DNA of 46,717 nucleotides from Streptomyces sp. B93 (GCF_018070565.1 NZ_JAGPXL010000051.1:1-46717), one strand, 5' to 3'; positions 7,271-15,996 are shown, numbered from the stretch's first letter. The notes: generated by a model not told the origin, from the sequence alone. A program made the numbers and translations.

Positions 7271-8253
7271 AAGGCCTCCGCGAAGGCGCCGGGTGACTGG
7301 GTCACGCCGGTGCACTCGGTGGCCGGGCTGCCCTCGTCCGCGCACTGCTGGTCCCGGAACGTGGACCACATCGACACCCAGGCGATCTCCTTCTCCTCCG
7401 CGAAGGTCCGCACCTGCGCGGCGTCCGCGAGCGTGAAGGTCTCGTCGTCGACGTCGTTCACGCCGATCATCGAGGTGAGGGCCATGGCGTGCCAGGCGCC
7501 TTCGTCTGACTGGCCGAAGATCTCCTTGAGTTGGGCGTGGGTGGCCTTCGCGGAGTCGAGCGCGTAGTCGCCCATGTCGCCGGTGTACGTGCTGCCGTAG
7601 TTCATCGTCATGATGTTGACGGTGGCGACCTGCACGCCGTGGTCGTTGGCGGACTCCAGCAGGGTCACGCTGTCGTCGTCGAGGCCGGACGGCATCACCG
7701 GGAGCGTGAAGGACACGTCGAGGCCGGGGCGCTGCTCCTGGAGCAGGGCGACCGCCTCCGAGCGCAGGGCGACCGAGCCGGAGTCGGTGAGGGTGTCGCC
7801 CTCTATGTCGAAGTCCGCCCGGGTGGCACCGGCCGCGTCCAGTGCGGCGCCGTAGGCCTCCGCCAGGTCCTCGGCGCTGTCGCAGACGGTCGCCAGCTCG
7901 GCGCCGGACGCGCCGCCGAAGGAGACGCGGAGCGCGGCGCCCGTCTCGCCGAGCGCGGCGATCCGGGACGTCACGGCCGAGTCGTCGATGCCGTGGCTGC
8001 CGCCCCAGGCCGGGGTGCAGCCGTCGCCTTCGGAGATCACGAAGGCGAGGTTGTACGCCGCCGGGGAACCGGCGGTGTCCTGGTCGGCGGCGGCGGTGGC
8101 GCTGACGTAGGGGGCGTAGGAGGTGTACGGCTCCTCGGGGGCGTCCTGTGCCTGTGTGCTCTCGGCCGTCGCCGTGGTCGTCGTGGAGCACCCCGTGACC
8201 GCCAGTGCCAGCAGGCAGCTCAGCCCGGCCACCGGCTTCAGGAAACTCCGCAT
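7261..8253 (-). CDS. Secreted GH18 chitinase-like lipoprotein
   Basis: This 330-residue protein starts with a lipoprotein signal peptide whose lipobox ends AVTGC (Cys 22), followed by a Ser/Thr-rich tether. The rest is a family 18 glycosidase barrel: LAFVISEGDGCTPAWGG (first strand), LRVSFGGASG (the SxGG motif) and DFDIEG, the DxDxE catalytic signature with its general acid glutamate. VNIMTMNYGS supplies the Met-x-Tyr strand near the C-terminus. It should act outside the cell on chitin or a related beta-1,4-GlcNAc polymer. The ATG at 8253 is chosen over upstream in-frame codons because it begins the signal peptide MRSFLKPVAG. It lies beside a polysaccharide deacetylase/glycosyltransferase operon, so its natural substrate could be that polymer. 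Confidence 0.88.
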   Translation of the reverse strand: MRSFLKPVAGLSCLLALAVTGCSTTTTATAESTQAQDAPEEPYTSYAPYVSATAAADQDTAGSPAAYNLAFVISEGDGCTPAWGGSHGIDDSAVTSRIAALGETGAALRVSFGGASGAELATVCDSAEDLAEAYGAALDAAGATRADFDIEGDTLTDSGSVALRSEAVALLQEQRPGLDVSFTLPVMPSGLDDDSVTLLESANDHGVQVATVNIMTMNYGSTYTGDMGDYALDSAKATHAQLKEIFGQSDEGAWHAMALTSMIGVNDVDDETFTLADAAQVRTFAEEKEIAWVSMWSTFRDQQCADEGSPATECTGVTQSPGAFAEAFTG

Positions 8254-8430
8254 CGCTGACGCACCCGCTCTCGTGGAATCGGCTCGTGGGGAGGGGCAAC
8301 GTCTCACACGAGGCTGGGTATCGGCGCCGATTTGCTGTCGTGCAGGCCTTCTCTAAGGGAAGGGACAGGTTCCGGGTCTCTTCATGGGCTCCTCATATGT
8401 GCGCCGTGCCCTGCACAAATAAAGGATCCC

Positions 8431-8443
8431 TATCGTCCGGGGA
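8431..8443 (+). promoter_or_regulatory. -10 element just before the polysaccharide operon
   Basis: TATCGT at 8431-8436 fits TAnnnT and ends seven bases before the ATG at 8444. A start point at the ATG or one base before it would make the transcript leaderless or nearly so. No convincing -35 is visible. The rest of the 190-bp divergent space from 8254 shows nothing else definite. Confidence 0.45.
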
Positions 8444-8785
8444 ATGCATTCCGAGTCTGTCGTCGAAAGTCGTGCCGCCATGCGCGGTCGCCGCCGCAAA
8501 CGCGGCAACGAGGCCCCCGTCGTCGAAGGGCCCGTGTTCGTTGACACCTCCGGGCGCCGGGCCAAGGTGCTGCGCCGGATCGGCCTCCTCCTCGGCGTCG
8601 CCTGTGTGGGGTACGCCGTCCTGCTGGGCGCGGCCTTCATGGGCTGGGGGACCTCGCTCACGCCGTCCTCGCTGTTGCCGTTCGGCGCGGAGGGCGGGTC
8701 CGGCCCGGGCGGCGCCCCAAGCGGCACCCCCAGCGGTGCCCCCGGCACCGGTCTCCCGCCGCAGGGCGGTAACGGCGCCTCATGA
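8444..8785 (+). CDS. Small single-pass membrane protein of the polysaccharide operon
   Basis: This 113-residue protein of unknown function has a basic N-terminus (RGRRRKRGN), one clear membrane helix at about residues 45-68 (RIGLLLGVACVGYAVLLGAA), and a short outside tail rich in Gly, Pro and Ser. The next gene starts inside its stop codon (ATGA at 8782-8785), so the two are translationally coupled. An accessory role for the polymer synthase, such as assembly or export, is inferred from this coupling only. Confidence 0.75.
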   Translation: MHSESVVESRAAMRGRRRKRGNEAPVVEGPVFVDTSGRRAKVLRRIGLLLGVACVGYAVLLGAAFMGWGTSLTPSSLLPFGAEGGSGPGGAPSGTPSGAPGTGLPPQGGNGAS

Positions 8786-11049
8786 CCACCGCCCCCGCAC
8801 GTCCCGCCCGGGGTCGTCGCCGTGCCCCCAGCCGGATCGAGCGCGCGGCGGGCCGGGCCGCGGCGCTCCAGCGCCCCCGGGTCGTCCTCGCCCTGCTGCT
8901 CCTGCTCGCGCTGACCTGCGTGATGCTGCTGGACGGCTATCTGCGCGCCGAGGTCGGCGGCGACCAGCGCGTCCGCACCGGCGCCAGCGCCGGCGACGTA
9001 CCCGACGACGTCCTGAACGGCGGACCGATCCTCACCTTCCGGGGCGGCGAGGCCACCACCCTCTCGGTGCCGGACAAGACGATCGCGCTGACCTTCGACG
9101 ACGGTCCGGACCCGACCTGGACCCCGCAGATCCTGGAGGTGCTGGCGGAGTACGACGTCCCGGCGACCTTCTTCGTCGTCGGCTCGATGGTCTCCCGCTA
9201 CCCCGGCATCGTGCGGGACCTCGTGGAGCAGGGCAACGAGGTCGGCGTCCACACCTTCACGCACGTCGACCTGTCGTACCAGAGCGACGCCCGCGTCACC
9301 CGTGAGATCACCCAGACCCAGCTCGCGCTCGCGGGCGCGGCCGGGATCACGACGACCCTGTTCCGGGCGCCCTACTCCTCCGAGACCGACGCCATCGACA
9401 ACTACAGCTGGCCCGTCTACCAGCGGCTCGGCGAGGAGGGCTACACCAGTGTCTTCGTCGACACCGACAGCGACGACTGGAAGACACCGGGCGTGGCGAA
9501 GATCGTCAAGTGGGCCACCCCGGAGGACGGGGAGGGCGCGTCCGTGCTGATGCACGACGCGGGCGGTGACCGCTCGCAGACGGTGACGGCGCTGGCGCGG
9601 TACATCGAGAAGATGCAGGCGGAGGGGTACACCTTCACGACCGTCAGCGGGGCGATGCGGGAGGCCCGGGCGGAGGAGGCGGAGCAGGCCGGGGCCTCGG
9701 GTGCGGCCGTGCCCCCGGGGGCCTCGGGCACGGCGATGCTCCAGGCCGCCCACCGTGCGGCCACCGGCACCACCCTCTACGAGGGCAAGGCGCTCGTCGC
9801 GGCCGTCGCCGTCGCCGAGTGGACCGTACCGGCGCTGTCGGCCGGGCTGGTGGTGGTCGGTGTGGCCGTGATGGGCCGGTTCGGGATGATGGTGGTCCTC
9901 GCCCGGCGCCACCACCGGCAGCGCGACCGCCGCCGCTTCAGCTGGGGACCGCCGGTCACCCGGCCGGTGACCGTGATCGTCCCGGCGTACAACGAGAAGG
10001 AGTGCATCGCCAACACCCTCCGGTCGCTGGCGCGGAGCACGCACCCGATCGAGATCATCGTCGTGGACGACGGCTCGACGGACGGCACGGCGCAGCTCGC
10101 GCGGGACACGGCGGCCGACCTCGGCATGCTCAACGTCCGGGTCATCCGGCAGGAGAACGCGGGCAAGCCCGCCGCCCTCAACAACGGCGTCCGCAACGCC
10201 GCTCACGACATCGTCGTGATGATGGACGGCGACACCGTCTTCGAACCGGACACCGTACGGCAGCTCGTCCAGCCCTTCGCCGACCCCGGCGTCGGCGCGG
10301 TCGCGGGCAACGCCAAGGTCGGCAACCGCAACACGGTCATCGGCGCCTGGCAGCACATCGAGTACGTGATGGGCTTCAACCTCGACCGCCGCATGTACGA
10401 CCTGCTGCGCTGCATGCCGACGATCCCCGGGGCCATCGGCGCGTTCCGGCGGGAGGCGGTGCTGGGGGCCGGCGGGATGAGCGAGGACACCCTCGCCGAG
10501 GACACCGACATCACCATCGCGATGCACCGCGCGGGCTGGCGGGTGGTCTACCAGGAGCACGCGCGGGCGTGGACCGAGGCGCCGGGGTCCCTGAAGCAAC
10601 TCTGGTCCCAGCGCTACCGCTGGTCGTACGGCACCATGCAGGCGCTGTGGAAGCACCGCAAGTCCCTCACGGACAAGGGGCCCTCGGGACGGTTCGGGCG
10701 GGTGGGGATGCCGCTCGTGGTGGTCTTCCAGATCGTCACGCCGGTCTTCGCGCCGCTCATCGACGTGTTCACCGCCTACTCGATGATCTTCGTCGACTTC
10801 AAGGCGGCGCTGCTGGCGTGGCTGGCGGTGCTGGGGGTGCAACTGGTGTGCGCGGCGTACGCCTTCCGGCTCGACCGGGAGAAGTACCGGTATCTGCTGA
10901 TGATGCCGCTCCAGCAGCTCGCCTACCGGCAGATGATGTACCTCGTCCTCATCCACTCCTGCGTCACCGCCCTCACCGGCGGCCGACTGCGCTGGCAGAA
11001 GCTGAAGCGGACGGGCGAGGTGGGGACACCGGCGGGATCGGCGGGCTGA
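8782..11049 (+). CDS. Bifunctional polysaccharide deacetylase / family 2 glycosyltransferase
   Basis: This 755-residue membrane enzyme is a fusion. Helix 1 (32-54) leads to an outside NodB deacetylase domain with all motifs: TFDDGP (104-109), HTFTH (His 157, His 161), RAPY (195-198), DDW (ending 233) and LMHD (256-259). A second membrane region (about 337-375) leads to a cytoplasmic GT2 domain: VTVIVPAYNE (396-405), DDGS (429-432), DGD (482-484), the AEDTD catalytic acid region (572-576) and QRYRW (610-614) of processive synthases. C-terminal membrane helices complete the channel. The architecture suggests synthesis, export and deacetylation of a beta-linked GlcNAc polymer by one chain. Known relatives are MatB of Streptomyces and the separate PgaB/PgaC pair. 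Neighbouring genes are an acyltransferase and a small membrane protein. Confidence 0.92.
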   Translation: MTTAPARPARGRRRAPSRIERAAGRAAALQRPRVVLALLLLLALTCVMLLDGYLRAEVGGDQRVRTGASAGDVPDDVLNGGPILTFRGGEATTLSVPDKTIALTFDDGPDPTWTPQILEVLAEYDVPATFFVVGSMVSRYPGIVRDLVEQGNEVGVHTFTHVDLSYQSDARVTREITQTQLALAGAAGITTTLFRAPYSSETDAIDNYSWPVYQRLGEEGYTSVFVDTDSDDWKTPGVAKIVKWATPEDGEGASVLMHDAGGDRSQTVTALARYIEKMQAEGYTFTTVSGAMREARAEEAEQAGASGAAVPPGASGTAMLQAAHRAATGTTLYEGKALVAAVAVAEWTVPALSAGLVVVGVAVMGRFGMMVVLARRHHRQRDRRRFSWGPPVTRPVTVIVPAYNEKECIANTLRSLARSTHPIEIIVVDDGSTDGTAQLARDTAADLGMLNVRVIRQENAGKPAALNNGVRNAAHDIVVMMDGDTVFEPDTVRQLVQPFADPGVGAVAGNAKVGNRNTVIGAWQHIEYVMGFNLDRRMYDLLRCMPTIPGAIGAFRREAVLGAGGMSEDTLAEDTDITIAMHRAGWRVVYQEHARAWTEAPGSLKQLWSQRYRWSYGTMQALWKHRKSLTDKGPSGRFGRVGMPLVVVFQIVTPVFAPLIDVFTAYSMIFVDFKAALLAWLAVLGVQLVCAAYAFRLDREKYRYLLMMPLQQLAYRQMMYLVLIHSCVTALTGGRLRWQKLKRTGEVGTPAGSAG

Positions 11050-12245
11050 TGGGGGCGCATCGGAGGCGGGGCGGGACCGGGGCACGGGCGGGCGGGACCG
11101 GCGTACGGAAGGGTGAGTCCGGGATACGGACGGGAGGGGGAGGCGCGGGAGGCGCGGGAGGTGGGGGAGGTGGGGGCCGGGACCGGTACTTCGACGTGCT
11201 GCGGGCCCTCGCCCTCGTGCGGATCGTCGCGTACCACACCTTCGGCTGGGCGTGGGCGGGCATGGTGTTCCCCTCCATGGGTGTCATGTTCACCCTTGCC
11301 GGGAGCCTGATGGCGAGGTCGCTGGAGCGTCCGGCGGTCGCGGTGGTCAGGGGCCGGGTCCGCCGACTGCTGCCGCCGTTCTGGTTCTGGGGCTTCTTCG
11401 TGGTGCTCGCGATGCTGCTGCACGGCTGGCTGCCGGGCTGGCGGATCGTCTACTGGGTGGTGCCGCTCGGCGACCCGCCGGGCGACGCGTGGGGCGAGCA
11501 GGCCTGGGAGGTCCTCTGGTACCTGCGGACGTACCTCTGGTTCGTCCTGCTCTCCCCGGCCCTGCTGTGGCTCTTCAGGAGGGCGCCGGTCGCGGTGCTG
11601 GCGCTGTCGCTCGCGCCGGTCGTGGTGTTCACCTTCGCCTGGCCGCCGCCGGACGGACGTCTCGGCGCCGGGCTGTGGGACCTGGCGACGTACCTGTTCT
11701 GCTGGCTGCTCGGCTTCGCCCACCGCGACGGGGTGCTGGCGCGGCTGCGGCCGTCCGCCGTCGGGGCGCTGTCGCTGGCCGCGCTCGGCTACGGCGGCTG
11801 GTACGCGCTGACGCACCAGGCCGAGTACGGCGGCACCTACGACCTCGACGACAACCCCCTGGCGCAGGCCTTCTGGTCGGCGGGCTTCGTGACGCCCCTG
11901 ATGTACGCCAAGGCGCGCTTCCGCGTCGACCTCGCCGGGCTGGCCCGGTTCCGGCGGCTCGACCGGGTCGTGGCCGTCTTCAACGCGCGCGCGGTGACGA
12001 TCTACCTCTGGCACGAGATCGCGCTGGTCCTCGCCGTACCGCTGATCGACCGGTTCTGGGAGATCCCCGCCTTCGAGGCCCATCTGCCGCTGGAGAGCCA
12101 GTGGTTCATGTTCGGGGTGGCCTGGCTGCTGATCGCGGTCTTCGTGCTGCTGTGCGGGTGGGTGGAGGACGTGGCGGCGCGGAAGAGGCCATGTCTTCTC
12201 CCGGCCGCCCCGCTCGCGACCTCTGCTGCAAGAATGGCTCCGTGA
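11049..12245 (+). CDS. Membrane acyltransferase, family 3
   Basis: This 398-residue integral membrane protein belongs to the acyltransferase-3 family, which moves acyl groups (acetyl, succinyl and others) onto exported sugars. The signature Arg-x10-His is present (Arg 52 and His 63 in RALALVRIVAYH), followed by about ten helices, with WYLRTYLWFVLLSPALLW and a final YLWHEIALVLAVPL. The first 45 residues are Gly/Arg-rich and low in complexity. Its ATG shares one base with the stop of the synthase gene (TGATG), so it is in the same operon and probably O-acylates that polymer. Its own stop overlaps the menG start. The N-terminal start is fixed by the overlap but a later start cannot be excluded. 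Confidence 0.87.
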   Translation: MGAHRRRGGTGARAGGTGVRKGESGIRTGGGGAGGAGGGGGGGRDRYFDVLRALALVRIVAYHTFGWAWAGMVFPSMGVMFTLAGSLMARSLERPAVAVVRGRVRRLLPPFWFWGFFVVLAMLLHGWLPGWRIVYWVVPLGDPPGDAWGEQAWEVLWYLRTYLWFVLLSPALLWLFRRAPVAVLALSLAPVVVFTFAWPPPDGRLGAGLWDLATYLFCWLLGFAHRDGVLARLRPSAVGALSLAALGYGGWYALTHQAEYGGTYDLDDNPLAQAFWSAGFVTPLMYAKARFRVDLAGLARFRRLDRVVAVFNARAVTIYLWHEIALVLAVPLIDRFWEIPAFEAHLPLESQWFMFGVAWLLIAVFVLLCGWVEDVAARKRPCLLPAAPLATSAARMAP

Positions 12246-12946
12246 CCCGCGCATCCCTGGAAAAGCAGCCGCACGAAGTCGCCTCGATGTTCGACGACGT
12301 CGCGGAACGGTACGACCTGACCAACGACGTGCTGTCCCTCGGCCAGGACCGGCGATGGCGCAAGGAGGTCGCGCGGGCCGTCGACGCGCGCCCCGCGCAG
12401 AAGGTCCTGGACCTGGCGGCCGGTACGGGGACCTCCTCCCTGCCCTTCAGCCGCGCGGGCGCGTACGTCGTACCCTGCGACTTCTCCCAGGGGATGCTCC
12501 AGGTCGGCAAGCGGCGCCAGCCGTGGATGCCGTTCACGGCGGGGGACGCCACGAGGCTGCCGTTCAAGGACGACACCTTCGACGCGGTGACGATCTCCTT
12601 CGGGCTGCGCAACGTCCAGGACACGGACGCGGCGCTGCGCGAGATGTACCGGGTGACCCGGCCCGGCGGGCGCGTGGTCATCTGCGAGTTCTCCCACCCG
12701 ACGTGGGCGCCCTTCCGGACCGTCTACACCGAGTACCTGATGCGGGCGCTGCCCCCCGTCGCGCGGACCGTGTCCTCCAACCCGGACGCCTACGTCTACC
12801 TCGCCGAGTCCATCCGCGCCTGGCCCGACCAGAGCGCCCTGGCCGACCGGCTGCGGACCGCGGGCTGGTCGAGCGTGGCCTGGCGCAACCTGACGGGCGG
12901 GGTGGTGGCCCTGCACCGGGGTTTCAAGGTGACCGGCCAGAGCTGA
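12242..12946 (+). CDS. menG: Demethylmenaquinone C-methyltransferase
   Basis: MenG (UbiE family) adds the ring methyl group to demethylmenaquinone using S-adenosylmethionine, the last head-group step. The 234-residue protein has the UbiE N-terminus with MFDDVAERYDLTNDVLSLGQDR, SAM motif I VLDLAAGTGT (55-64), and the conserved DAVTISFGLRNVQD and CEFSHP stretches. The GTG start overlaps the acyltransferase stop by four bases (GTGA). AAGAAT at 12230-12235 lies six bases before the GTG and could add a separate leaderless promoter, though its first base departs from consensus. A promoter of its own would uncouple menaquinone synthesis from the polysaccharide operon. Confidence 0.93.
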   Translation: MTRASLEKQPHEVASMFDDVAERYDLTNDVLSLGQDRRWRKEVARAVDARPAQKVLDLAAGTGTSSLPFSRAGAYVVPCDFSQGMLQVGKRRQPWMPFTAGDATRLPFKDDTFDAVTISFGLRNVQDTDAALREMYRVTRPGGRVVICEFSHPTWAPFRTVYTEYLMRALPPVARTVSSNPDAYVYLAESIRAWPDQSALADRLRTAGWSSVAWRNLTGGVVALHRGFKVTGQS

Positions 12947-13031
12947 CCAACGTCCCGGAGGGGCGCGGGGAACCGCGTGCCCAGCCCCGACGACGCGCCA
13001 GCCAAGGAACCCGGCGCAACCAGCGGAGCGC

Positions 13032-13385
13032 TCAGTGGGAGCGGGCCACCGCGAACGGATCCTCCGGCTCGTCCATTTCCCGCCGTATCCCGCCCCGTGG
13101 CGGATTCGGCAGCCGGGGTTCCCGGACCCCCGATCCGCCGCCGCCCTCACCTTCCCCGAGGTCGAACCAGACGGTGACCACCGCCCCGCGCGGGATCTCG
13201 ACGCCGGGCGGTGGGTACTGCCGTACGACGTAGTCGACGACGGTGAGATGGAAGTCGGGCCGGTCGGGTGCCGCGAGCAGCACCCCGTGCGCGTCGGCCG
13301 TCGCGCGCGCGTCCATGGCCATCAGACCGACCAGCTTCGGCACCCTCACCTCGGGTGTCCTGGGTGTTATGCGCACAGATGTCAC
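13032..13385 (-). CDS. Small PASTA-domain protein
   Basis: This 117-residue protein contains one PASTA-like unit (about residues 13-78): VRVPKLVGLMAMDARATADAH, then VVRQYPPPGVEIPRGAVVTVWF, which is the typical end of the repeat. The tail is acidic and Gly/Pro-rich. PASTA units bind peptidoglycan stems in kinases and penicillin-binding proteins, but this protein has no signal peptide or membrane helix, so it seems cytosolic and its role is unclear. GTG at 13385 begins the longest frame; GTG at 13376 has the better-spaced GGGGG and may be the true start. Confidence 0.75.
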   Translation of the reverse strand: MTSVRITPRTPEVRVPKLVGLMAMDARATADAHGVLLAAPDRPDFHLTVVDYVVRQYPPPGVEIPRGAVVTVWFDLGEGEGGGGSGVREPRLPNPPRGGIRREMDEPEDPFAVARSH

Positions 13386-13468
13386 CCCCAGCGGTACTGG
13401 CAGGGTAACTCCCCGGTGGGTGGTCCGGAAGCGTCAAGTGTCTTTCCGTAGCCGACGATTACTCGGCG

Positions 13469-13975
13469 TTACAGGGCGAGCCGGTAGCAGTGCCCCTGCT
13501 GCTTGCTCGTCGGGGTCGTGAAGGTCTCGGCGAGCCGCATGCCCAGCCGCTGGGTGACGGCGATGGAACGGGCGTTGCGGGCGTTGACCATCGCCACGAC
13601 GTCGGGCACCCCCGCGGCCCTGACCCGCTCCAGGGTCTGCCGCGCGGCGGCGGTGACATAGCCCTTGCCCCAGTGCTCCCGGCCGAGCCGCCAGCCGATC
13701 TCGATCTCGCCCTTGGGCCCCCACTCCCAGGGCCAGGGCTGGGCACCGGTGAAGCCGATGACCCGGTCTTCCTCGTCCAGCATGGTCCACAGGCAGAAGC
13801 CGTGCTCGGCGTCGTGGCGGCGCTGGCGGGCGGTCAGCTCCTCGTAGACGGACAGTTCCGCGGCCCTGCCGCCGTGGAACTCCATGACGTCCGGGTGGTC
13901 GAACACCCGGTGCCAGGCGACGGCGTCCTCGTCGGTGGGGACGCGCAGCCGCACTACGGGGAGAGTTCGGTTCAC
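13469..13975 (-). CDS. GNAT family N-acetyltransferase (RimJ/RimL-like)
   Basis: This 168-residue cytosolic enzyme has the GNAT fold: an N-terminal VVRLRVPTDEDAVAW, a DHPDVMEFHGG strand, IGFTGAQPW, EIGWRLGREHWGKGYVTAAA (the acetyl-CoA binding region typical of RimJ/RimL-type enzymes) and a C-terminal NARSIAVTQRLGMRLAE. It transfers an acetyl group from acetyl-CoA to an amine; the substrate cannot be read. The start codon is GTG. It is divergent from the menJ-like gene and shows no link to its function. Confidence 0.88.
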   Translation of the reverse strand: MNRTLPVVRLRVPTDEDAVAWHRVFDHPDVMEFHGGRAAELSVYEELTARQRRHDAEHGFCLWTMLDEEDRVIGFTGAQPWPWEWGPKGEIEIGWRLGREHWGKGYVTAAARQTLERVRAAGVPDVVAMVNARNARSIAVTQRLGMRLAETFTTPTSKQQGHCYRLAL

Positions 13976-14013
13976 GGGGGCAGCCCTTCAGCCGGGTGAT
14001 CAATTCTGCTGAA

Positions 14014-14019
14014 TAGACT
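14014..14019 (+). promoter_or_regulatory. Putative -10 box of the menaquinone reductase gene
   Basis: TAGACT fits the TAnnnT pattern. A start near 14026 would give a leader of about 48 bases, with GGGGAG at 14061-14066 as ribosome binding site before the GTG at 14074. No clear -35 is visible. Confidence 0.4.
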
Positions 14020-14073
14020 GCCCATGTCCAGTGCCGGTCGGCACACAGATTTCGAACTTGGGGAGATCCCGCC

Positions 14074-15357
14074 GTGGCCGAGTCTCTGACGGACAACACC
14101 GCCGATGTGATCGTCGTGGGCGCGGGCCCGGCGGGCTCCACGACGGCCTACCACTTGGCCAAGGCCGGACTGAACGTGCTGCTGCTGGAGAAGACCGAGT
14201 TCCCACGGGAGAAGGTCTGCGGCGACGGTCTCACCCCGCGCGCGGTCAAGCAGCTCGTGGCGATGGGCATCGACATCTCCGAGGAGGCGGGCTGGCTGCG
14301 CAACAAGGGCCTGCGCATCATCGGCGGCGGTGTCCGACTCCAGCTGGACTGGCCGGATCTGGCCTCCTTCCCCGACTACGGCCTGGTCCGCAAGCGCGAC
14401 GACTTCGACGAGCAGCTCGCCCGGCAGGCCCAGAAGGCGGGCGCCCGGCTGCACGAGCGCTGCAACGTCGGCGCCCCGATCATCGACGACCGCACCGGCC
14501 GGATCACCGGCGTGCACGCCAAGCTCGGCGAGGAGAAGCGCGAGGTCACCTTCCACGCGCCGCTGGTGGTGGCCGCCGACGGCAACTCCACCCGCCTCTC
14601 CCTCGCCATGGGCCTGCACCGCCGCGAGGACCGTCCGATGGGCGTCGCGGTCCGTACGTACTTCACCTCACCGCGTCATGAGGACGACTACCTGGAGTCC
14701 TGGCTGGAGCTGTGGGACCGGCGGGGCCCCCAGGACCGCCTGCTGCCCGGCTACGGCTGGATCTTCGGCATGGGCGACGGCACCTCCAACGTCGGCCTGG
14801 GCGTCCTGAACACCTCCGACTCCTTCAAGGAGCTGGACTGGCGCGAGGTGCTGAAGGCCTGGTGCGCGTCCATGCCGGAGGACTGGGGCTACACCCCCGA
14901 CAACATGACCGGCCCGATCCGCGGCGCCGCCCTGCCCATGGCCTTCAACCGGCAGCCGCACTACACGCGCGGGCTGCTCCTCGTCGGCGACGCCGGCGGC
15001 CTGGTGAACCCCTTCAACGGCGAGGGCATCGCCTACGCCATGGAGTCCGGCCAGCTCGCCGCCGACGTCATCGTCCAGGCCCACGCCCGCGCGACCCCCG
15101 CCCAGCGGGAGGCCGCGCTCCGGCGCTACCCGCAGGTCCTCAAGGACACCTACGGCGGCTACTACACCCTCGGCCGCGCCTTCGTGAAGCTCATCGGCAA
15201 CCCCAAGGTCATGCAGATCGCCGCCCAGCGCGGCCTGACCCACCCGATGCTGATGAAGTTCACCCTGAAGCTGCTCGCCAACCTCACGGACCCGACGGGC
15301 GGCGACGCGATGGACCGCATCATCAACGGGCTGAGCCGGGTGGCCCCGAAGGCCTGA
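14074..15357 (+). CDS. menJ: FAD-dependent geranylgeranyl reductase family, probable menaquinone reductase
   Basis: This 427-residue flavoprotein is of the geranylgeranyl reductase family. The FAD site is complete: GAGPAG (16-21), Glu 39 at the end of strand 2, the family motif PREKVCGDGLTPRA with Cys 49, and GDAGG (305-309) followed by NPFNGEGIAYAMESG. The mycobacterial relative MenJ saturates one double bond of the menaquinone side chain, and Streptomyces make partly saturated menaquinones. Its place between menG and nuo supports that role. Another isoprenoid substrate cannot be excluded. It ends 12 bases from the convergent deformylase gene. Confidence 0.85.
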   Translation: MAESLTDNTADVIVVGAGPAGSTTAYHLAKAGLNVLLLEKTEFPREKVCGDGLTPRAVKQLVAMGIDISEEAGWLRNKGLRIIGGGVRLQLDWPDLASFPDYGLVRKRDDFDEQLARQAQKAGARLHERCNVGAPIIDDRTGRITGVHAKLGEEKREVTFHAPLVVAADGNSTRLSLAMGLHRREDRPMGVAVRTYFTSPRHEDDYLESWLELWDRRGPQDRLLPGYGWIFGMGDGTSNVGLGVLNTSDSFKELDWREVLKAWCASMPEDWGYTPDNMTGPIRGAALPMAFNRQPHYTRGLLLVGDAGGLVNPFNGEGIAYAMESGQLAADVIVQAHARATPAQREAALRRYPQVLKDTYGGYYTLGRAFVKLIGNPKVMQIAAQRGLTHPMLMKFTLKLLANLTDPTGGDAMDRIINGLSRVAPKA

Positions 15358-15375
15358 GCCCGGCGGGCCTCAGGC
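15352..15375. terminator. Bidirectional hairpin containing both convergent stop codons
   Basis: GCCTGAG (15352-15358) and CTCAGGC (15369-15375) pair perfectly around a GC-rich 10-base loop. The TGA of the rightward gene is in one arm and the TGA of the leftward gene in the other. No T-run follows on either side. Confidence 0.55.
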
Positions 15376-15996
15376 GCCCAGCGCCGCCACGTTGGCGGCC
15401 CGGCGGGCGAACACCTCGTCCCGCCGGTCCGCCACCTGCCGCAGCGCCCGCCTGCGCTCCCGCGCGGAGAGCCGGTCCAGATACACGTGCCCGTTCACAT
15501 GGTCGGTCTCGTGCGCGAGACACCGCGCGAAGTACCCCGTCCCCTCGATGACGAGCGGACCGCCGTCCTTGTCGTACCCGCGCACGACGGCGCGGTCGGG
15601 CCGGGGTACCTCCATCGTCGCCCCCGGCACCGACAGACAGCCCTCGCTGTCGTCGATCAGCCGTCGCCCGGCCGGAGGCAGCGGTTCCAGCACCGGGTTG
15701 ACGATGTGTCCGACATGTCGGACACCTTCGTCGTCCGGGCAGTCGTAGACGAACAGCCGCAGATCGACGCCTACCTGATTCGCCGCCAGCCCGGCCCCGT
15801 CGGCGATGTACATGGTGAGGAACATGTCGTCGATGAGCGCGGCGAGATCGGGCCCGAACTCGGTCACGTCCCGGCACGGCTTGTGCAGGACCTGTTCACC
15901 TACCTCGGTGATCCGCCGCACCGCACCGCGCCGGGCCTCGGGCGCCAGCGGCGGGTAGGACTCGACGGGCGTTCCCTGGACGAAGACGCTGGGCAT
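15370..15996 (-). CDS. def: Peptide deformylase
   Basis: This enzyme removes the formyl group from the N-terminal methionine of new proteins. The 208-residue protein has all three metal-site motifs: GAGLAANQVG (67-76), EGCLS with ligand Cys 120, and HETDH with ligands His 162 and His 166 and catalytic Glu 163. The N-terminus is about 30 residues longer than in E. coli Def, as usual in actinomycetes, which have several paralogues. AGGAGGGG lies 5 bases before the ATG. It is cytosolic. Confidence 0.95.
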   Translation of the reverse strand: MPSVFVQGTPVESYPPLAPEARRGAVRRITEVGEQVLHKPCRDVTEFGPDLAALIDDMFLTMYIADGAGLAANQVGVDLRLFVYDCPDDEGVRHVGHIVNPVLEPLPPAGRRLIDDSEGCLSVPGATMEVPRPDRAVVRGYDKDGGPLVIEGTGYFARCLAHETDHVNGHVYLDRLSARERRRALRQVADRRDEVFARRAANVAALGA

